Counted from the stretch's first letter, positions 1-7,947 are shown. The stretch: 15,502 nucleotides of DNA from Akkermansiaceae bacterium UBA5689 (GCA_002420305.1 DIHT01000164.1:1-15502); one strand, 5' to 3'. Numbers and translations: made by a program. Notes: generated from the sequence alone by a model not told the origin.

Positions 1-11
1 ATTACCGGATT

Positions 12-707
12 ATGGAGAACCTTGCCACCTTACTGCAAAGCCGCCAGCCTCTTGTAGTGGGGTCCGCCGGCAGTAAAAAGGCTCTGGAGACCCTGTATTC
101 AGAGGAGGACTGTGATTTGATCGAGCTGCGTCTTGATAGCTTGGGCAATGGCGACAGCGTTCATCATTTCGCCCGCAGACAGAGGCTTTCTCTGCCCCTT
201 CTTTTGACGGCTCGTCACCCTGATGAGGGAGGCATGAACCAGCTCTCGATCCGTCAAAGAGCAGAAATACTCTCAGAATTTCTCCCAGCAGGAAGGCTTC
301 TGGACCTCGAATTACGGTCCTTGGAAGAATTAGGAGACATCTGGGAAAGGGCCGCTGAAATTGGAATGGTTCGGATCGCCAGCTGGCACGATTTCACACA
401 GTGCCCATCCCGCGAGCAGTTGAGGGACATCGTGGAGGAGATGGCAGGTGCAGGTGCCGATATAGCCAAATGCGCCTTCACGCTTGAAGCACCCTCTGAT
501 TTTCAAAGAATCGCAGAAGCCTTGGAAGATGCCCCTTTGCCGCTGTCCATTATGGGAATGGGCACCCTTGCACCGGCCTCGCGGCTTTTTGCCGCTCATC
601 TGGGATCGATTCTAAACTATGGGTATCTCGGGGAGGCAGCCACTGCCCCCGGTCAATGGCCGGCAAAACTCCTGCGACAAGCGATCTCATGCTCGGAATC
701 GTCCTGA
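12..707 (+). CDS. aroD: Type I 3-dehydroquinate dehydratase
   Basis: This enzyme converts 3-dehydroquinate to 3-dehydroshikimate in the cytoplasm, the third step of the shikimate pathway, through a Schiff-base lysine. The 231-residue protein shows the type I set in order: ELRLD at 37-41 (substrate-binding Glu and Arg), TARHPDEGG at 66-74, catalytic His126 in SWHDF, Schiff-base Lys153 in AKCAF, Arg191 in PASRLF, and Gln215 in APGQW. It is slightly shorter than the roughly 250-residue E. coli enzyme, and all catalytic residues are present. The start is the first ATG, only 11 bases into the window, so its promoter and operon partners cannot be seen. No other aromatic-pathway gene lies downstream; the next gene, dinG, converges on it. 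A non-enzymatic homologue is unlikely because the active site is intact. Confidence 0.95.
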   Translation: MENLATLLQSRQPLVVGSAGSKKALETLYSEEDCDLIELRLDSLGNGDSVHHFARRQRLSLPLLLTARHPDEGGMNQLSIRQRAEILSEFLPAGRLLDLELRSLEELGDIWERAAEIGMVRIASWHDFTQCPSREQLRDIVEEMAGAGADIAKCAFTLEAPSDFQRIAEALEDAPLPLSIMGMGTLAPASRLFAAHLGSILNYGYLGEAATAPGQWPAKLLRQAISCSESS

Positions 708-722
708 TTCAAAGCTCAGCCT

Positions 723-745
723 AAAAGCAGGGCCCACTGTCCTGC
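723..745 (-). terminator. Weak candidate terminator of dinG
   Basis: On the minus strand, a short stem (GCAGG pairing with CCTGC, nine-base loop) is followed at once by TTTTA. It begins 16 bases past the dinG stop, in the 53-base gap between the convergent aroD and dinG genes. The stem is only 5 bp and the U-tract is short, so this is suggestive only. Confidence 0.35.
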
Positions 746-760
746 ACCAGCTAGCCCAGA

Positions 761-2764
761 TCATTCCTCTTCGAGGAGTTGATCCACAATCTCGATAGGA
801 GCGTCAGGCAAGGCTTCAAGGAAGGTTTTTCCATACCTCCGAGTCACAACCCTGTTGTCAAGAATCACAACCATTCCGCGGTCACGGGAGGACCGAATCA
901 AACGACCCACCCCTTGGCGCAGTTTAATCACTGCTTCAGGAACGCTGTAATTCATAAAGGGGTTCCCACCCTTCTCTTCAATGCGCTCGAGTCGCGCAGC
1001 CGTCAACGGATGATCAGGGACGGCGAAAGGCAGCCGAGTCACGATGACGTTGGAGAGGGCATTACCCGGAACATCTACTCCGGTCCAAAAGCTATCGGTT
1101 CCGAGAAGCACGCTCCGCTCATCATCCCGAAACTCTTGGAGAAGACGATGGCGCGGATACTTTTTTCCCTGGATCAGAAGCTGCCAACCCTGCTGCCGAC
1201 AAACACCCTCGATCTCCTTGGCAACCAACTGAAGGCTCCGGTAGCTGGTGAACAACACAAACGCTCTTCCATCACTCTGGTGCAGGAAACGCTCGATCCA
1301 CTTCGCCAATGCTTCACCATATTCTGCCGATGTTGGATCCGGCATCGATTTAACCACGTGAATATTCATCTGCTCCCGGTAATTGAACGGGCTACCGATC
1401 TGAAGGGCCTCAACCTGCTCTCCCCCAACACGCTGCCGAAAATAGCTCAGATCGGGATCACCAGTACCAAGAGTCGCACTGGTTAGCACTGCCGTCTTAC
1501 CCTCCGCGAAAAGGAGTGGCCCGAGGCGTTCAGCGACATCAACAGGAGCAGCTCGCATCGCGTAGGAAGTGCGTTCGGCACCTCCGGCCTCTACCCAGTA
1601 AACGCACCCCTCATCCTCCTGGTCCAAGAACATCCTCATTGTCGCGTGAGCATCCCGGATACGTCGAGTCCCCTCCTGAACTTCAGCCCGTGTCGTCTCG
1701 TTTTCGATCGTGTCGGCAAGTGAGCCCAGATCGGAGCAGAGCTCTCGTAAAGGCTCAGCGAGAGTATTAGGCACAACCTCAGGCTCCCGAACCCGGAACT
1801 CCCGGCCATGATCGCCAAATTCACTGACCTCTCCCAGTAAATCAAAAAACTCCTCGGATTCCTCAAGGGCACGCTCAACTGCCGCCATGGCCTTGCCTGC
1901 ACCTAGGCTCCTGAGCAGGCCTTTCCTCGAGCGAGGGTTATGCAATCGCTGGAGATCAAAGCGCAATCCAGCCTGAGTCAGCCTCAGTCCCAGCTGGTTG
2001 GACGCTACAGACTCCAAGGTATGAGCCTCGTCGAAGACCACAAAATCATCTGGGAAGAGGTAGCCATCGTGCTCAAGCAGGTTTTCGATGTCTAACAGTG
2101 AGAAAAAGAGAGTGTGGTTAATCACAACTACTTCAGCATCAGCAGCTTCCTTCCTTGCTTCTTGAAAAAAGCAATCACCCCTCGCCCCGCAGGACCGCGT
2201 AGAGCAAATTTCTGCCTCGCTGCATACCATCTGCCAGACTTTCGGGGTTGGTTGAAAGTCCATATCGCTCAACGTTCCGTCCTTAGTCGTCTCAAACCAT
2301 TTCCAGATTGCCTCCAATTCGTCTGATTCACTGCTGGAAAACAGGTCCCCAGAGTTCATGCGGGCCTGTTTAAGGCGAGCTGGACAGACATAGTTTCCCC
2401 GGCCCTTCAGCAAAGCAGCCCGAAAAGGCCTTCCCTCCAACTTGCGAACCAGTGGTAGGTCTTTCCTGAGAAGCTGCTCCTGCAAATTAATCGTGTGGGT
2501 CGAAAAGACCGCCTTTCTACCCGATTCGAGGCCGTAATGCACCGCGGGCAGCAGATAGGCCAGCGACTTCCCTACCCCTGTCCCAGCTTCAACCACCAAG
2601 GAACTCTCCCTTTCAAGGCTCCGACCTACGGCTTCGGCCATTTCCTGCTGCTCCGGACGGTATTCAAAATCTGGAGATCCTGCGAGCAGACCATTCTCTG
2701 AGAAAGCGCTTCTCATCTCAGCTGCCAATGATTGGCCGCTATCCATACCAGCAGGAAGTATCAT
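761..2764 (-). CDS. dinG: DinG/YoaA-type ATP-dependent DNA helicase (XPD-like, Fe-S)
   Basis: This is a superfamily 2 5'-3' DNA helicase of the DinG/XPD group; the family resolves R-loops, forks and other damaged structures. In 667 residues it shows Walker A AGTGVGKS (60-67), the Walker B box DEAH (245-248) and helicase motif VI QGVGRLIR (617-624). Four cysteines fit an iron-sulfur cluster: C127 in NYVCPAR, then C187, C192 and C198. The spacing of the last three (5 and 6) matches E. coli DinG C194/C199/C205. There is no N-terminal exonuclease domain of the Firmicute DinG type. The start at 2764 (ATGATA) is the most upstream ATG in frame; ATG at 2746 is an alternative. The 5' end carries a three-codon mini-ORF with its own Shine-Dalgarno (see findings). 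It is transcribed divergently from the lptF-like gene. Confidence 0.93.
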   Translation of the reverse strand: MILPAGMDSGQSLAAEMRSAFSENGLLAGSPDFEYRPEQQEMAEAVGRSLERESSLVVEAGTGVGKSLAYLLPAVHYGLESGRKAVFSTHTINLQEQLLRKDLPLVRKLEGRPFRAALLKGRGNYVCPARLKQARMNSGDLFSSSESDELEAIWKWFETTKDGTLSDMDFQPTPKVWQMVCSEAEICSTRSCGARGDCFFQEARKEAADAEVVVINHTLFFSLLDIENLLEHDGYLFPDDFVVFDEAHTLESVASNQLGLRLTQAGLRFDLQRLHNPRSRKGLLRSLGAGKAMAAVERALEESEEFFDLLGEVSEFGDHGREFRVREPEVVPNTLAEPLRELCSDLGSLADTIENETTRAEVQEGTRRIRDAHATMRMFLDQEDEGCVYWVEAGGAERTSYAMRAAPVDVAERLGPLLFAEGKTAVLTSATLGTGDPDLSYFRQRVGGEQVEALQIGSPFNYREQMNIHVVKSMPDPTSAEYGEALAKWIERFLHQSDGRAFVLFTSYRSLQLVAKEIEGVCRQQGWQLLIQGKKYPRHRLLQEFRDDERSVLLGTDSFWTGVDVPGNALSNVIVTRLPFAVPDHPLTAARLERIEEKGGNPFMNYSVPEAVIKLRQGVGRLIRSSRDRGMVVILDNRVVTRRYGKTFLEALPDAPIEIVDQLLEEE

Positions 2765-2784
2765 CGGGACATGATTGAAGCCTC
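2761..2784 (-). promoter_or_regulatory. Ribosome site plus three-codon mini-ORF overlapping the dinG start
   Basis: On the minus strand a GTGAGG ribosome-binding site (GAGG at 2784-2781) sits 8 bases before an ATG at 2772. This ATG opens ATG-TCC-CGA-TGA (Met-Ser-Arg-stop). The TGA overlaps the annotated dinG ATG (2764-2762) as ATGA. The dinG ATG itself is 16 bases from this GAGG, which is far for direct use, so translation-coupled re-initiation is possible. It could also be chance. Confidence 0.3.
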
Positions 2785-2793
2785 ACGGCGTTC

Positions 2794-4278
2794 TTGGACC
2801 TCCCAGCATTTTTGTTTCCACTTCATCTCTCTTCTCGACGGCGGGGTGGTTTTATCTTCACTGTTCCCAACAACCAATCACCAATCGAGATCCCTTCTCC
2901 GCTTTCCAAGTTTGCTCCCTGCCTCGTTCTGACGCTACTCGGAGCCCTCGCGGCTTTTGGACTGGTTTCGCGTGAGGCCGCGGCCGTGAACATCCACCTC
3001 CTCGGCTTCCCGGATAGCGACCAAATTACCCTTGAACTTCGCCCGCTCCTTCTTGGCCTGCTTTGCTTCCTTCCTGCAATCGCCGCGCTCTGCTACGGCA
3101 TGGCCAGCGCGCTTGATCGATATCTGGCCCGGCAAATGTTGGGGGCTGTGTGCATATGCTCCCTCGCCCTGCTGATCATCTATGTTCTTATCGATCTGAA
3201 CGACAACATCGACAACTTTCAGAAGAGCACGAATCTCGGCTCGTTCCTTCTTCAATATTACCTTGTCATTCTACCACCCGTCTTTGTTCTCCTTATCCCA
3301 TTTGGCCTCCTCCTTGGATTGCTCTACGCGCTCGGTAAACTTTCGAGCAACCATGAGATTGTTGCCATGCTCCAGACCGGACGGAGCTTGACTCGCGTCA
3401 TCATGCCCCTCGGAGCAGTCGGGCTATTTTTCAGCCTGGCATGCCTGCTCTTGAATTATCACTGGGCCCCATGGGGAGAGGGTTATCAGGAGGCCCTCAT
3501 TGAATTCGCCAAGTCAGGCTCTAAGAGCCAAGCACGCAACGTTCTTTACGTCCACCGCGATGCAGAACGAACCGTGGACCGCTCATGGCTGGTCGGAAGT
3601 TTTCCCTACAATTATACCCCTGATGACCCAATCCTCGATGTGGTGATTCGCAGTAAAGACGAGGAGGGCCCCTCGTCGGTGCTCTACGCTAAATCAGCAA
3701 CATGGTCAGCCCGCTCCGGAACATGGGCATTCAAGGATGCTGTGCGTCTCGATTTGAGGTCTCGACTCAACGATGGATCCCTTTCTGAAAAGTTCGAAAC
3801 CGACCTTCCCAGCCCCTACCTTGTTGAAGACTACCCCGAAACCCCCTGGCAGATCGTCACCCCAGGACTAGAGAAGAATTATCTGGGAATTCCTGAACTC
3901 AAAAGCTGGTTGTTACAGCACGAGGGTGACGTGTGGGCACCCCGGCGAGCTTACCTGACACAATGGCACTATCGCTGGGCTCAGCCTTGGATTTGTCTTG
4001 TTGTCGTTCTGCTGTCTGCCCCCCTTGGTATCGCCTTCACGCGCCGGGGCACCGCAGGCGGAGTAGCCATCGCAGCCTTTCTCATTGGCGCGATGCTCCT
4101 TTGCTCCGAAGCGTTCCTAACTCTAGGAGACGCGGGACAGATCACACCGTTGCTGGCGGCCTGGGGAACAAACCTGATTTTCACAATCATCGCCCTGCTT
4201 CTCCTATGGCGGAGACTGCAGGGGCGACCGATCTACCAAGCCATCCTGAGTCGCACTCCCCTTGGACCTGGAAGCTGA
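2794..4278 (+). CDS. LptF/LptG (YjgP/YjgQ) family LPS-export permease with N-terminal extension
   Basis: The family forms the inner-membrane part of the LptB2FG ABC transporter that extracts lipopolysaccharide for the Lpt bridge. The typical family N-terminus, LDRYLARQ, is at residues 107-114. It is followed by membrane segments near 116-135 and 150-185, a large soluble periplasmic domain (about 220-370), and three C-terminal hydrophobic segments ending in WRRLQGRPIYQAI. The frame extends 102 residues upstream of the canonical start (ATG 3100). The extension holds two more hydrophobic stretches (about 41-58 and 84-102) and has coding-like third positions. Candidate starts are TTG 2794, GTG 2986 (preceded 8 bases earlier by GTGAGG, the best ribosome site) and ATG 3100. 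The longest is given here with low certainty on the start. No second LptF/G partner or LptB is in the window, so F and G cannot be told apart. Confidence 0.88.
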   Translation: MDLPAFLFPLHLSSRRRGGFIFTVPNNQSPIEIPSPLSKFAPCLVLTLLGALAAFGLVSREAAAVNIHLLGFPDSDQITLELRPLLLGLLCFLPAIAALCYGMASALDRYLARQMLGAVCICSLALLIIYVLIDLNDNIDNFQKSTNLGSFLLQYYLVILPPVFVLLIPFGLLLGLLYALGKLSSNHEIVAMLQTGRSLTRVIMPLGAVGLFFSLACLLLNYHWAPWGEGYQEALIEFAKSGSKSQARNVLYVHRDAERTVDRSWLVGSFPYNYTPDDPILDVVIRSKDEEGPSSVLYAKSATWSARSGTWAFKDAVRLDLRSRLNDGSLSEKFETDLPSPYLVEDYPETPWQIVTPGLEKNYLGIPELKSWLLQHEGDVWAPRRAYLTQWHYRWAQPWICLVVVLLSAPLGIAFTRRGTAGGVAIAAFLIGAMLLCSEAFLTLGDAGQITPLLAAWGTNLIFTIIALLLLWRRLQGRPIYQAILSRTPLGPGS

Positions 4279-4375
4279 ACTCCAGCCTACTTTCCCTTTG
4301 CACCTCATCAATTTTTCCCTTCAATTTACCAATACCCATGCGCTATGACGCTCGGGGCTATCTCTCGATCTCACC

Positions 4376-4942
4376 ATGTCTAAAGCTGATTCCTGGCACA
4401 TTAAATCCCGTGCACATCAATGCTCGATTTCAGAAAAACCCTTCACCGAGGGAGAGGTTTTTTTTACAGCCATTTTCCCCGACCCAGAACTTGATGGTTA
4501 TCTGAGATCTGATTTTTCGCAGGAGGCGTGGGAGTCCCGTGAGAACGAGACCCCCCTCCCTTTCTCCTTCTGGCGCACCGTCTACCGACCACCCGAGGTC
4601 GAAGCTAAAGTCACGATCGTAGACAAGGATGACCCCGAGTCTCTCCTGAAAATGATGATCGAACAGGACGAGGCCCACACTGAAAACACCCGCTACATCC
4701 TCGCCATCATGCTCGAGCGAAAAAAGATCCTCGTAGAGACGGACTCACAGAAAACAAGAACCGGCCTTATTCGCATCTATGAGCATCGTCACTCAGGAGA
4801 AGTCTTTATCGTAAAAGACCCCCTGATTCCTCTTCGGGAAATTGCGCCTATCCAAGAAGAGGTTCAGAGAATGCTTTCCCCGGACGAAGAGACGCCTGCC
4901 AGCGAGGAGGAGCAACATACCGCTTCATCTGTGAAGCAGTAA
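4376..4942 (+). CDS. Conserved hypothetical protein, Verrucomicrobia/Planctomycete-type
   Basis: A 188-residue soluble protein of unknown function, without signal peptide or membrane segment. It resembles a small conserved family that I recall from Verrucomicrobia and Planctomycetes. The recognisable blocks are W-x-I-K-S-R-A near residues 7-13, a lone Cys16 followed by E-K-P-F-x-E-G-E-V-F-F, then PFSFWR near 62-67, and YILAIMLERKKIL near 107-119. A segment IRIYEHRHSGEVFIVKDP follows, and the C-terminal 25 residues are acidic and low complexity. The ATG at 4376 has no clear Shine-Dalgarno. It ends 6 bases before the kinase-like gene, so the two are very likely co-transcribed and perhaps translationally coupled. 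The link suggests a cytoplasmic partner of that membrane protein, which is inference only. Confidence 0.85.
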   Translation: MSKADSWHIKSRAHQCSISEKPFTEGEVFFTAIFPDPELDGYLRSDFSQEAWESRENETPLPFSFWRTVYRPPEVEAKVTIVDKDDPESLLKMMIEQDEAHTENTRYILAIMLERKKILVETDSQKTRTGLIRIYEHRHSGEVFIVKDPLIPLREIAPIQEEVQRMLSPDEETPASEEEQHTASSVKQ

Positions 4943-4948
4943 TTTCGC

Positions 4949-7330
4949 ATGCAAGCCGACTCCTCTCATCCAGACCCAGCGGCGACCAAGGTCTCCACAC
5001 TTGATCGGGCGATGAGGCATGGCCCCGTCGACTACGAACAGGCCGCCTCTCTTGTCGGCCTACTCTGTCAGAAAGCGGCCCGGGCACACGATGAAGGCCT
5101 CGCTTACGGCGGGCTCTCTCCTGCCAGTGTCACCATCAACCAGAATCTCGATCTCACTATCACGATCGAACCTCTCAAAGGACCCCTCGACGACATCGAT
5201 CACGTAGCGACAGACTACATAGCTCCCGAGGTTCTTGCCGGAGATCCCTGCACTCCCAGAAGCGATGTCTACTCCCTCGCCCGCATTCTTTATCGACTAA
5301 TCACCGGGGTAACCCCCGAGGGAGACAGCCCCCCTCCACCCTCAAGCATCTCAAAGACACCCCTCGTTCTGGATGCCATCATAAAGAGAGCAACCTCTAT
5401 TGCTCCCAATGATCGCATCTCCTCTGCGGAGAAACTCGCTAACGACCTCCGGCAGACTGCACAAAACCGCCCTGCCATCAAGGGCTCCGAGGCCCCGATC
5501 ACTCCTATCCGTAGATCCCATGAGATCGCCGCAACCCCGGCCCAACACCGGGAGAAAACCAACCCGTTAATTCCCTGGGGCATTATCACCAAAACCGCTC
5601 TCGCACTCGTCCTGCTCGCACTTGTTGCTACTTTGGCCTCACGGTTCGCGAGCGAGGACAAAGAATTACCCTCTCGCCAAACTCAAGTCTCAAATCAAAC
5701 CCGGGAACTTGCTGAACGCCCGGATCCCTTTGCTAAAAACCCAGCACCCCGCAAATCCGTTCCGGATCGCAACCCCGCACTCCGCTCAAAACCAGTAGCT
5801 CGCGAACGACTTAAGGACTCTCTGGCCAGATTGAAAATAGCCCTCGCCTCGGGAGACCGGAGCGAACTGCCTCCGGAAGCTGTCCGGCGGAACGATCGCT
5901 CCTACGCTCTCTGGGAGCGGACCATGACATGGAAGGAGGCCAAGGCCTTTGCTGAGGCCCACGGAGCACATCTCGCAATCCTTAAGGAAAGGAAAGACCG
6001 CGAGTGGGCCAAAGACCGATTCGACATGCGCTACCCAGCATGGCTTGGGGCAGGCAAGGGAGCGAATGATCAATGGTATTGGCTCGATGGAACCGCTCTG
6101 CCAGCCGGACGCTCTGTGGGAAAAGCGGAAGACTGGCACCTCGCACTGAACGAAAAAGGGATTCTCATGCCTGCAAACTCTGAAAGAAAGTGCGACGTCC
6201 TCCTTGAGTGGAGAGACGATGGCGATAATCCCGGCACGGAGCAGGAACAACTTCAGAGAGCCAAGACTCTCGCTTTGTCCGGGGACCGGCCAAGCCTCTT
6301 ACGAGGAGAAGGCCTTCCGATCGGCACTCGGTCATTTGGAGGCTCGCACTTCTATGCTGTTCGGACTTCAATGATCAGCTGGGGAGAGGCTCTCGACTTT
6401 GCCGCCACCCATGGGGCTTACCTCGCAGTTCCCTCCAATAGCCAGGAACACGAATGGATCTGTTCAAACTTCTGGGATTATCTTGGAACAGGTGAAGGCC
6501 TCTGGATTGGTGGATTCAGGAGTGGCCCTGAGCAGCCTTGGGGATGGATCAGTGGTGAGGCATGGCATGGTGCAGGACTTGTGCAGGGAGGCAATCCTCA
6601 CCCTCTCTTTGACCGTATTCTTCTGCAGGGAGGAGGCGAACCCGGAGAGGGGAGATGGACTATGGTCGAGGGGAGCCGGCGAAAGGCGCCGGGCATCCTC
6701 CTCGAATGGACCGCTCCCGGCAGCAGCACTCCTGCGCAAAATGTCAGGACGTTTAATTCCAAAACCTGGCTCGCGGCCATTAACAGAAAAACTCAGCAGC
6801 TCGTTGGATCAGATTTAAGTTCCTTTGCGTGGAGCAAAAGAAAACTTGTCGAGCAGTATGGCCGAGAACTGACAAAAAATATCCGGGAAGCCAAGTCGGC
6901 ATTCAGGAGCAGGACTCGCCGACCAGGCCAGGATCAGACAGAAGTGCGCGGAAGCCTCGAAAAACTGGACAGTCTTGAAGCTTCCCTGGAGGAAGCTACC
7001 GCCAATGGCGAACTCCTGCCCTCCATAGCCGTGGACGGCGTAGCTTTGCAAACTACCCAGAGGCAGGCTGTCGCCGCGCTCGAAGCACTTGAGGAAAAAT
7101 ACGACAGCAAGATCAAGGCCCTGCAGGAAGACTACCGAGCCCAGCTAGAAACGAGGGCCAGCTCCCTTTTAGAGGAGGGCCATCTCGAAAAAGCAAGCCA
7201 GCTTCGGAATGCCATTCGCCCCTTGAAACCAGACTTGAAGGCCTTTCTCCGCCTCCTCTACCCAGAAAACCCTGACCGTGCCACACTCCCTTGGGAACCT
7301 CGCAAAGAGCAACTTGAGGACCCTGAGTGA
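4949..7330 (+). CDS. Membrane protein: degenerate kinase C-lobe, TM, two C-type-lectin-like units, helical tail
   Basis: A 793-residue single-pass membrane protein. Residues about 28-172 align with the C-lobe of Hanks-type Ser/Thr kinases: QKAARAHDEGL (helix E), YIAPEVL (APE motif) and SDVYSLARILYRLITG (helix F). The N-lobe (Gly-loop and ATP lysine) is absent. The HRDLKPxN catalytic loop reads YGGLSPAS and no DFG is found, so it should not phosphorylate. A hydrophobic segment (about 210-232, WGIITKTALALVLLALVATL) predicts a cytoplasmic N-terminus. Outside lie two C-type-lectin-like units (about 293-423 and 435-588), each with a leading A-S-G-D-R, an AHGAHLA/THGAYLA block, WLG/WIGG, WYWLDG/WGWISG and a terminal LLEW. 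Calcium-lectin disulfide cysteines are missing. Residues about 600-770 are charged and helix-rich, probably coiled coil. It may act as a sensor or scaffold; the ligand is unknown. Confidence 0.9.
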   Translation: MQADSSHPDPAATKVSTLDRAMRHGPVDYEQAASLVGLLCQKAARAHDEGLAYGGLSPASVTINQNLDLTITIEPLKGPLDDIDHVATDYIAPEVLAGDPCTPRSDVYSLARILYRLITGVTPEGDSPPPPSSISKTPLVLDAIIKRATSIAPNDRISSAEKLANDLRQTAQNRPAIKGSEAPITPIRRSHEIAATPAQHREKTNPLIPWGIITKTALALVLLALVATLASRFASEDKELPSRQTQVSNQTRELAERPDPFAKNPAPRKSVPDRNPALRSKPVARERLKDSLARLKIALASGDRSELPPEAVRRNDRSYALWERTMTWKEAKAFAEAHGAHLAILKERKDREWAKDRFDMRYPAWLGAGKGANDQWYWLDGTALPAGRSVGKAEDWHLALNEKGILMPANSERKCDVLLEWRDDGDNPGTEQEQLQRAKTLALSGDRPSLLRGEGLPIGTRSFGGSHFYAVRTSMISWGEALDFAATHGAYLAVPSNSQEHEWICSNFWDYLGTGEGLWIGGFRSGPEQPWGWISGEAWHGAGLVQGGNPHPLFDRILLQGGGEPGEGRWTMVEGSRRKAPGILLEWTAPGSSTPAQNVRTFNSKTWLAAINRKTQQLVGSDLSSFAWSKRKLVEQYGRELTKNIREAKSAFRSRTRRPGQDQTEVRGSLEKLDSLEASLEEATANGELLPSIAVDGVALQTTQRQAVAALEALEEKYDSKIKALQEDYRAQLETRASSLLEEGHLEKASQLRNAIRPLKPDLKAFLRLLYPENPDRATLPWEPRKEQLEDPE
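5825..6712 (+). repeat. Tandem duplication of a C-type-lectin-like unit inside the CDS
   Basis: Two diverged protein-level repeats: bases 5825-6217 (residues 293-423) and 6251-6712 (residues 435-588). Both start with a helix ending in A-S-G-D-R or L-S-G-D-R. Both then carry W-x-E-A, a G-A-x-L-A core, an aromatic W-L/I-G strand, a W-x-W-x-x-G strand and a closing L-L-E-W. The nucleotide sequences have diverged, so this is an old domain duplication. Confidence 0.6.
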
Positions 7331-7347
7331 ACATTACAAAATGTTCA
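7328..7347. promoter_or_regulatory. Perfect 8-bp inverted repeat at the end of the kinase-like gene
   Basis: TGAACATT at 7328-7335 pairs perfectly with AATGTTCA at 7340-7347 across a 4-base ACAA loop. The left arm contains the TGA stop of the upstream gene. It is AT-rich and lacks a clean T-tract, so it is either a weak terminator or an operator-like site in front of the next gene (start 7487). A second palindrome, AACGTT, lies close by. I cannot assign a binding protein. Confidence 0.35.
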
Positions 7348-7486
7348 TGTTTAGAACGTTACGATCTAATAAGGCCGCCCTCCGGAGACTTGTCTGACGC
7401 GGAGAATGTGTGAAATATACCGCGATCATAATAGCCTAATAACCGCTTGCCAGCGCCGGCCTTTCTCGGTCACACTACACAGCGTA

Positions 7487-7915
7487 ATGAGAAAGCTGAT
7501 CCTGATCGTTTCCGTCCTCGCCTTGGCTGGCAGTGCCTACGCCGACATCCAGGCACCTCCAGGAGCCCAGTATAACTCTTCCCGTAAGTTGGGACGCGCT
7601 CTCGCCAATATCTTTTACGGGATCACCGAAATCCCCGAGCAGTTTTTCCGCCGTGGTGGTTCAGGCGGACGCAAGGTTGGCGGTTCCTACGGCATCGTGG
7701 ACGGTAGTCAGAGAGCCCTTCAGCGAATGGGTTACGGATTCTATGAGTTGATTACTTTCCACAGCCCAACCCACAACGGAACATTCAAGCCACCCTACCA
7801 GAAGTGCGGTACTGACTGGCGCGTAGAAATGAATCCCAATGATGGGCTTACTGAGTTTCCTCCAGAGCTAGGATACGAGTCATACTTTGGACACACCCGT
7901 CGCCAGAGTAGGTAA
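7487..7915 (+). CDS. Exosortase-system-associated secreted protein, TIGR04073-like
   Basis: A 142-residue exported protein. The ATG at 7487 is chosen over longer in-frame starts because it gives a clean signal peptide: MRK, a hydrophobic core LILIVSVLALAGS, and cleavage after AYA (residue 19). The mature part resembles the TIGR04073 family, which is known only by its co-occurrence with exosortase/PEP-CTERM systems. It carries KLGRALANIFYGITEIPEQ at 34-52, a glycine-rich stretch at 57-70, then QRALQRMGYGFYELITF at 75-91 and a Pro-rich tail. There is one cysteine. No exosortase or PEP-CTERM protein is in this window. The gene has no obvious Shine-Dalgarno. The 156-base gap upstream holds the inverted repeat at 7328-7347 and a CATAAT hexamer at 7427 that could be a -10, without a matching -35. 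It ends just before a strong terminator. The molecular role is unknown. Confidence 0.8.
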   Translation: MRKLILIVSVLALAGSAYADIQAPPGAQYNSSRKLGRALANIFYGITEIPEQFFRRGGSGGRKVGGSYGIVDGSQRALQRMGYGFYELITFHSPTHNGTFKPPYQKCGTDWRVEMNPNDGLTEFPPELGYESYFGHTRRQSR

Positions 7916-7947
7916 CCGAATTCAATTTGTCTCAGATTTTAATCGTG

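Noticed and set aside
779..1486. 235-aa open frame on the plus strand inside dinG
   Set aside because: Antisense to a fully conserved helicase gene; the product has no recognisable motif and is His/Pro/Arg rich like other shadow frames.
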